From Candidatus Borrarchaeota archaeon (GTDB lineage: Archaea; Asgardarchaeota; Sifarchaeia; Borrarchaeales; Borrarchaeaceae), in the NCBI GenBank assembly GCA_016840315.1, contig JAEOSO010000006.1, positions 1 through 34,117 on the forward strand: DNA of 34,117 bases, written 5' to 3'. The notes under the pieces were generated by a model. That model searched no databases. It was not told where the DNA came from and was given only the letters and a program-made list of their open reading frames with translations. The position numbers and the translations under genes were made by a program. Shown here in pieces: positions 28,081 to 34,117 of the stretch (its first letter is position 1; the number at the start of each line of letters is the position of its first letter).

Positions 28081-30120
28081 TCATCTAAGTTGGAAAATCC
28101 ACACATTATTTTGCATGTAAATACAATCGTAATTAACTTCGTCAAAGAGATCTGGAACAAGTTGCTGACGGCTAAAAATAGTCTTAGCGCCAATGTATAT
28201 ATGAGTAATACCTTGTTTTTTCATGAGTGAAAGCGCAAGAGGATCATTTGGATTTTCAAGCATTAATGGAATAACTGTATCACCGAAAATTTCGTTTTCC
28301 ATATAAATTCTCTCATTTTGATTGATAAAAAGCGGACTCACTCTTCTTTGAGTAAAAGCGGGTATCCATTGACCCGCGTCAGCGTACGTCACAAAAAATG
28401 TAGCATCATATGAGATATTCTCCCTAATCCAAAGAAATGCTTCGTAATCAGCATCTGTCACTGCAGATAATTCTCTGTTTTCTATCATGAAGTTCCATTG
28501 ATAATATGCTCCCACAGATGTCCAAGTAATGATCAAGACAATTGTTAGGGGGATTATGCTGCCTAAAAAGACTGTCTTAATGCTTAGTTTTTTGATAGTA
28601 GTCAATTTCTGAATCTTTGTTCTATGAAATAATAGAAGAAGTTGAATGACGCTAAATAATCCATATCCTGCTAGAATTGAGAGTGGTAACGTTAATCCAA
28701 GGAGAAATCTGTCTGGAAGAAAATTATACCATTGCGGAAATTGAATAAAGAAAAGACCATAAGGACCGTTTACAATGAAAAAAGACTGAAACGTAATCCA
28801 AGATAGAAGGAATCCTACTTTATTCCACTTACGAGTAAATATAAGTGATAAAACGCCAATAATGGCAAAAAGCACAACGCGAGTACTTATCCATTGTCTT
28901 ACAAGGTATAATAAATATGTTATTACGGATGGCTTCAATGATATAAGTGCCCAAATATGTTCTGGTCGTATGATTTGTTTTACCATCCAAAAGGGGGCCT
29001 GTTGTTCGATTATAAACATCTGCATCTCGGGAGACGAAGGGTAAAGTAAAAGTTTGTACATTGAGAGTAATCCAATAAAAGATGAAAGAATGAAAAGTAT
29101 CAAAACGTCACGAAAACGTTGAAAACTCCAATATTTCACTAGAAGGTATAATAAAAATGGTGCAGCACATCCAATTATAACAATCGTATCTAAAGGATGC
29201 ATACTAATGAGTCCACCCAGTAGCAATGCACCAACTAAGATTCGATCTAGATGAGACTTATAATTCTCGTAATAGAAAAAATATTTGATGAGAACGCCTA
29301 ATGTTGTCAGGCTGACGAAGTATGCAGCAAGTCCTACATTACCTCCCCAACCAAAGAAGCGCAACGGGTTATTGCTGATAAATGCTACAAAAAACGATGT
29401 CAGAAGTGCAATATTTTTATTATTGAAAAGATGGTTTGATAAATAGAAGATTGCCAAAGTAATGAGTGCACTATACACGTTAGTAATAATTAAAACGCTT
29501 TGCACGACAGAAATTGTAGTCAAAAAGTGAATATAAGCACAAATTCCATGAAACATTAGAAAGTACATGATTGGCGAATCAGTATATCCTTTAGGAGCAT
29601 ATACACCCCATACTTCTGGAAATCCATGGTTTTCTACTATCAGCTGAGTGAAAAGTACATGCATTTTAGGGTCATCAGCAGGTGGAGCATATAGCCCTAA
29701 AAGCGGATATAAACGTATAATTAATGAAACTCCAAAAATAGTCCAATAAAGTATTAAGAAAAGTATCTTGTGCTTATGCTTCCGTAATTGTGAAATAGAA
29801 ATAGATTCAAAGAGTTCCACAAATTTTATGGATGTCCAATTAAATTGTGACATACGAACTATCAGAAATATAGCGAAGAAGAGAATGGCACTCCAAAAGT
29901 TGAGTAAATGGAAGATACTCAAAAAGGAAATAATAATCGGTGTTATAACCGTACCTAAGGCAAGAGCAAGAGGGAATCGCATATTATATTGATCTTCTAG
30001 CAAATTACTTCTAAGAACGCGAGAAAAAAAAAGGAGAAAGGTATCGCCAACGCAGAATAAGTAGATAAGTAGTATTGGAACCATGATAAGAAGCGTTTGG
30101 ATGGTTACAAAAGAGCTCAA
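28081..30120 (-). CDS. Multi-pass membrane protein, GT-C-like
   Basis: 679 aa; APPADDPKMHVLFTQLIVENHGFPEVWGVYAPKGYTDSPIMYF; many TM segments. Confidence 0.55.
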   Translation of the reverse strand: MSSFVTIQTLLIMVPILLIYLFCVGDTFLLFFSRVLRSNLLEDQYNMRFPLALALGTVITPIIISFLSIFHLLNFWSAILFFAIFLIVRMSQFNWTSIKFVELFESISISQLRKHKHKILFLILYWTIFGVSLIIRLYPLLGLYAPPADDPKMHVLFTQLIVENHGFPEVWGVYAPKGYTDSPIMYFLMFHGICAYIHFLTTISVVQSVLIITNVYSALITLAIFYLSNHLFNNKNIALLTSFFVAFISNNPLRFFGWGGNVGLAAYFVSLTTLGVLIKYFFYYENYKSHLDRILVGALLLGGLISMHPLDTIVIIGCAAPFLLYLLVKYWSFQRFRDVLILFILSSFIGLLSMYKLLLYPSSPEMQMFIIEQQAPFWMVKQIIRPEHIWALISLKPSVITYLLYLVRQWISTRVVLFAIIGVLSLIFTRKWNKVGFLLSWITFQSFFIVNGPYGLFFIQFPQWYNFLPDRFLLGLTLPLSILAGYGLFSVIQLLLLFHRTKIQKLTTIKKLSIKTVFLGSIIPLTIVLIITWTSVGAYYQWNFMIENRELSAVTDADYEAFLWIRENISYDATFFVTYADAGQWIPAFTQRRVSPLFINQNERIYMENEIFGDTVIPLMLENPNDPLALSLMKKQGITHIYIGAKTIFSRQQLVPDLFDEVNYDCIYMQNNVWIFQLR

Positions 30121-30154
30121 TGTCTATCATCCTATTTTGTTTCATTTGATTAAA

Positions 30155-31492
30155 TTATTTAAACTCATCTAGGCTCATTTGTTGAGTTTTTTCAGGCATT
30201 TGCGGTGGAGGGACGTAATCAAGGACATTATTTGTATCTGACATCCCATCAAGTACTAATCGACCGTATTCTCCATCATATCCTGGGGAAACCTGCACTT
30301 GGCATTGACGAACTTTTAAGATAGTGTCTGCAATTTCTGTTGTTGTCACCTTTAGCAGTTCGTCAAGCGAAGTATTCAGTAAAACCTCAAATTCATTGCC
30401 GAATGAATTTATTAATTCCTGATATTCTGACCAAACACCCTGCGCATATAAAGTGACAATACCTTTTGCTGTGGCAATGATTTCCGAAAGTGGAATCAAA
30501 GTCTTAAAATCTTGGGCGTTTAGTGGTTTATATCCCTCTTCTCGATCAGCCAGTTCTTCAACACGGTGAAGGACTCCAATAGTGAACGATTTATTACAAA
30601 TGGGGCATAAGCATTCAGTCCTGCCAATAGCATGTGAAGGATGCATTCTAACACCTTGTTCATGTTCCAGTTTTTTCTTATCTTTATAGTAAATCCGTCC
30701 TTTCCTGTGCCCATCGTACTGATATTTCCCGTAAGCTGGATTCACTTCAATCGTCATAGGAAATTTTGTGGTATTTTTTTTTCGTATAGCATCAATTAAA
30801 TTGGAATAGGTCATTTCATCAATATCAAATACGTTTACTTCTCGCCCGATACGCCATGGCCAAGGAGAATGACAGTCGCTATTGCTAACAAGAATATAAT
30901 CATCTAATTCTGATATTCTCCAGTTCATGGGAAGATCCGAGGAAAGCCCCGTTTCAAGTGCATGAATCTTCTGAATTTTATCTTGATAGCAATCTTTAAG
31001 TGAATTAAAGCCACGCGCACCTAAAACGGAAAAGTATGTTGTCCAAATATGTGCTGGAATGCATTCAATATCCTTATCAACTTCATTCATTATTTCAATT
31101 AATTCGGCAGGTGTCATTCTAAGATTTGGACGCCCATCAGAAGCTAATTTTCCAAACTTAGACAGGTCATCATTTAATTGAGAAGCAACTTCAAAATTTG
31201 GGACAAGAAGAAGGTGGTGAATCTGTTTACTTTTTCCTTCATATTCAAAAACGGTATTGACTTCTCCTGTCAAAATAAACCGCATATTGTTAAAGGAAAA
31301 TAGATTGCTGCCTTCAGTCGAAGTCAATTTTTCTTTTAATTCAGTAAACCAATCCGGATGAGTTATATCTCCCGTTCCAATCAAGTTTAAACCTTTAAGA
31401 GGTCCGTAACGAGCTAGGTGTTCTAAGTCCATTTTTTTTGAGGTGCCACCAGAATATTTTGAATGAATATGAAAATCAACAAAGAAAACCAA
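30155..31492 (-). CDS. PHP-domain endonuclease, EndoQ-like
   Basis: 445 aa; FFVDFHIHSKYSGGTSKKMDLEHLARYGPLKGLNLIGTGDITHPDWF, SNSDCHSPWPWRIGRE, zinc-finger CLCPICNKSFTIGVLHRVEELADR as in archaeal endonuclease Q. Confidence 0.8.
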   Translation of the reverse strand: MVFFVDFHIHSKYSGGTSKKMDLEHLARYGPLKGLNLIGTGDITHPDWFTELKEKLTSTEGSNLFSFNNMRFILTGEVNTVFEYEGKSKQIHHLLLVPNFEVASQLNDDLSKFGKLASDGRPNLRMTPAELIEIMNEVDKDIECIPAHIWTTYFSVLGARGFNSLKDCYQDKIQKIHALETGLSSDLPMNWRISELDDYILVSNSDCHSPWPWRIGREVNVFDIDEMTYSNLIDAIRKKNTTKFPMTIEVNPAYGKYQYDGHRKGRIYYKDKKKLEHEQGVRMHPSHAIGRTECLCPICNKSFTIGVLHRVEELADREEGYKPLNAQDFKTLIPLSEIIATAKGIVTLYAQGVWSEYQELINSFGNEFEVLLNTSLDELLKVTTTEIADTILKVRQCQVQVSPGYDGEYGRLVLDGMSDTNNVLDYVPPPQMPEKTQQMSLDEFK

Positions 31493-31546
31493 GTAAAGAT
31501 CGCTCCATTATTTCCATCATTAATTTTCTTTGTTGTGTAACTTGCT

Positions 31547-33673
31547 TTAAAAATTTTTAAGACGGACTTGAATTTGTTTAAAATACTCAGGTTTGAAATA
31601 ACCAATACAGCAGATCAATAACGCGAACATTGAAAGGAAAATTGGAATGATTCGCTGCCAAACGGGATAAGTATAGAATAATCGAATCTCAAATATCATA
31701 GTATCTGAACCTATAGATAACAGCATAAATCCAATTTCACTCTTTTTTAATTCCACATTGTTTTCAGTAGTCTCTGCTTGCCAATAAGGAAAGTGTACTT
31801 CCTTTACTAGAAGTTCTATGTTTTGCGTAGTTTTTTCTACTTTTATCACAATTGTGTTAGGATGCGGACGTTCATAAGTTATGTCTGCTTTTCCTTTTTT
31901 AATGTCTATGAAGGATATATTTTTAGAGTTTTCATAGAGATATAGGGAATCTATGTGAAGTACAAGTCGAAATTGAAAGGGTTGAATTAACTGGAGTTTA
32001 TCTTCGTCACCAATGAGAACCCATTTAATTCCATACAACGAAGCATGTTGAAGCAAGTATTCATAGACCCATTCTTCTGAGGAAATTAACTCATTAATAT
32101 TATATGACGTAAGATTTTGAAAAGGATAGAGAAAACGGGCTTGCGGAAACCAGCCATCAATTAAAGGCTTATTTGTATAATATGGAAGCGAATAAATCCA
32201 TGATGGACTGTGTATAGAGAGAATCCGTCCATAAGCATCTGAGTCCTGTAAATACGTGATAAGTGATTGTGGAATTTCTTGATTCTTTTGAAAGATATCT
32301 TCAACATAGAGCATCCCTCCTTGTCCATATCTCGGTTGTATAAAGGGAACGACAAAAGAAAAGGAGAGGATAGTTAGTAGCAAGGATAATGCTAGTTTAT
32401 TTGATAATGAAACGGAATGATAGGATTCCTTAAGAAATTTTATTAAGAAAAGAAACATTCGAGCACCAAGCAGCGAAACAGGGATTGAGGCGTACAGCAT
32501 AAATCGTAAGATATCTAACGTTTGGCTCAAGGGAAAAATGGCAAAAAGGATAGCACGAGGACCAAGCGTCAACCAAAAAAAAATTACAAACCAACTGGCA
32601 TTAAAGACTGTATTAATATCAAGATTAAGCGAAGATTCTGTGAATTGGGGGAGCAAATAGATTAGCAGTAAGAAGGTAATGCAGATGAGAAAAAGCAATA
32701 AGTGCTTTATTGTCACAGTAAACCCACTGCCTAAAAAGGCGTATAAAGTATAAGAGATGATAATTGCAACGAATACAAAGGCCAATAATATTCTAACGCT
32801 ATTTCCTTTTTTTGAAGACAGCATATAAAAGAAAATCAGCAAAAGTAACCCCATGCTTAACATAATATGAGACAAACCAATCATAGAGATGTAAAATCTA
32901 AGAAGAAATTTTAGTGCCAGAATTGGCATTGCTGGATTAAAAAATTGACCATAATAGCTAATATTTGCAATAAAAGGTAGTATCCATACTGCACCAATGA
33001 CTAAAGCAGCCAGAGTTACTAAAAATAAAAGTCGAACGATGATAAGGCGGCGAGAACGCACGATTTCGAATATCGAAAATAATGATATTAAGAAAAATCC
33101 AATAAACGCACTTAGATGGTGTATTAAAATTAGAAGCCCCATTATAAGGGCTGGGATCGTAAAAGAACCATTTTTTTTGTACGAATGAATGAAAGTTCCC
33201 AAGGCGAAACAAACCAAGGGAAATGCAATGACATTCGGATATCTTCCGTAAAATAACAAGTTCATAATGAAAACTGGAGAAACACCTAAAAGAAAAGCGG
33301 CTAATAATGATTCCTTTTCATTGAAGTTAAGGTTTGTTGCAAGAAAATAAACACTTGAAGGCGTTACAGAGAAGAAAATAATGGAAATGATTTTCAGTGA
33401 GAGAATAGGGTTATTCAGGGATAAAACTGCTGCCATGTAATAACTTAATGGTGGATAAAAAAGGAGAAATGGATAACCGCCATACCACGCATGACACCAA
33501 GGCGAAGATAAGCCATATTTCGAGAGGTGTAGTATCTTAAAAAGATGACTATTGGTATCAACACCACCGGGTATCCCCGGGGTGAGTATCCATGTAGATA
33601 TTGCAAAGAAATAGAGCGAAACGAAGAATAGCCAAAAATATCTCTTTCCTAGGGAAATAAAGCGCCCCTTCAT
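31547..33673 (-). CDS. Multi-pass membrane protein, GT-C-like
   Basis: 708 aa; PGIPGGVDTNSHLFKILHLSKYGLSSPWCHAWYGGYPFLLFYPPLSYY; many TM segments; soluble C-terminus. Confidence 0.55.
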   Translation of the reverse strand: MKGRFISLGKRYFWLFFVSLYFFAISTWILTPGIPGGVDTNSHLFKILHLSKYGLSSPWCHAWYGGYPFLLFYPPLSYYMAAVLSLNNPILSLKIISIIFFSVTPSSVYFLATNLNFNEKESLLAAFLLGVSPVFIMNLLFYGRYPNVIAFPLVCFALGTFIHSYKKNGSFTIPALIMGLLILIHHLSAFIGFFLISLFSIFEIVRSRRLIIVRLLFLVTLAALVIGAVWILPFIANISYYGQFFNPAMPILALKFLLRFYISMIGLSHIMLSMGLLLLIFFYMLSSKKGNSVRILLAFVFVAIIISYTLYAFLGSGFTVTIKHLLLFLICITFLLLIYLLPQFTESSLNLDINTVFNASWFVIFFWLTLGPRAILFAIFPLSQTLDILRFMLYASIPVSLLGARMFLFLIKFLKESYHSVSLSNKLALSLLLTILSFSFVVPFIQPRYGQGGMLYVEDIFQKNQEIPQSLITYLQDSDAYGRILSIHSPSWIYSLPYYTNKPLIDGWFPQARFLYPFQNLTSYNINELISSEEWVYEYLLQHASLYGIKWVLIGDEDKLQLIQPFQFRLVLHIDSLYLYENSKNISFIDIKKGKADITYERPHPNTIVIKVEKTTQNIELLVKEVHFPYWQAETTENNVELKKSEIGFMLLSIGSDTMIFEIRLFYTYPVWQRIIPIFLSMFALLICCIGYFKPEYFKQIQVRLKNF

Positions 33674-33777
33674 TTAACAATGCACCTGTCTTGTAGATGA
33701 AAACTCCTGTCAAGAATTGAAGAACATATAAAAGTTAGTAATATTTGTGGAGGATATAAACCTGAAATGAAAATTCA

Positions 33778-34117
33778 TTGAAATGTCTCTGGAGACTCCT
33801 TCCTTTTAAGGTGGAGAAGAAAGAGGCATTTAGACTAACATAAGTTGAATAATAACCCTTTTCCATATTTTACCAACTCCACGTTTTTAATGGCGACACT
33901 TGGATTTTTTCCTTTAGGATTTTCCAACACAACCCGTTTTCCGTAGCAATGGACGCCTTTTACTCTATATGTTCTATTATTATACTTGACCAGGTCATAA
34001 GGTTGCAACTGGTATTTCTGTCTCCTAATAGATGGTTTGAATCCTTTTCTGTTCTTCTGTAGCGAACGATTATTGCGTCTCACTTGAATCACCTCATAAG
34101 GTCTGCAGCGTTCTTGG
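33778..34117 (-). mobile_element. Second IscB element, right-end portion (continues past the window edge)
   Basis: Minus strand ends with ...CTCCACCTTAAAAGGAAGGAGTCTCCAGAGACATTTCAA, matching the right end of the 19480-21008 element. Confidence 0.8.
33835..34117 (-). CDS. iscB: IscB C-terminal part (truncated by window edge)
   Basis: QERCRPYEVIQVRRNNRSLQKNRKGFKPSIRRQKYQLQPYDLVKYNNRTYRVKGVHCYGKRVVLENPKGKNPSVAIKNVELVKYGKGLLFNLC, near-identical to the first IscB C-terminus. Reading continues upstream of the GTG used in the ORF track. Confidence 0.9.
   Translation of the reverse strand, partial: QERCRPYEVIQVRRNNRSLQKNRKGFKPSIRRQKYQLQPYDLVKYNNRTYRVKGVHCYGKRVVLENPKGKNPSVAIKNVELVKYGKGLLFNLC

Noticed and set aside
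1-34117. CRISPR array
   Set aside because: No regularly spaced short repeats seen; the only clear repeats are the 340-bp pair and the IscB element ends.

Overview
AT-rich archaeal window. It holds the methyl- and carbonyl-branch genes of an archaeal Wood-Ljungdahl pathway: fwdB (partial) and fwdD on the minus strand; Fwd-type ferredoxins, hdrA, mvhD/vhuD, an F420-dehydrogenase/FdhB-like subunit, an HdrD-like protein, a second divergent HdrA-like protein, fwdA, then cdhC, cdhD and cdhE on the plus strand. These are followed by a GH15 glucoamylase-like gene, a RIO/Bud32-like kinase, a block of large membrane (GT-C/PMT-like) proteins and an EndoQ-like PHP nuclease. Two things stand out. (1) hdrA and mvhD/vhuD are each interrupted by two in-frame UGA codons at conserved Cys positions, so four candidate selenocysteines occur in two adjacent genes. 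(2) There is a family of IscB/HEARO (omega-RNA) elements: one complete IscB with upstream omega-RNA between cdhD and cdhE, one partial IscB at the right edge, two ~340-bp protein-less copies around fwdD, and one further protein-less structured element at ~1.85-2.3 kb. Four of the right ends share a terminus ending TCA(A/G)TGA preceded by a purine-rich SD-like stretch. In two cases (fwdD/fwdB and cdhD/cdhE) the element sits between the upstream stop/SD and the downstream start codon, apparently supplying a replacement SD in front of an (A/G)TG start. This suggests a transposon family whose target motif coincides with start codons. All homology calls come from reading motifs; no searches or folding programs were run.
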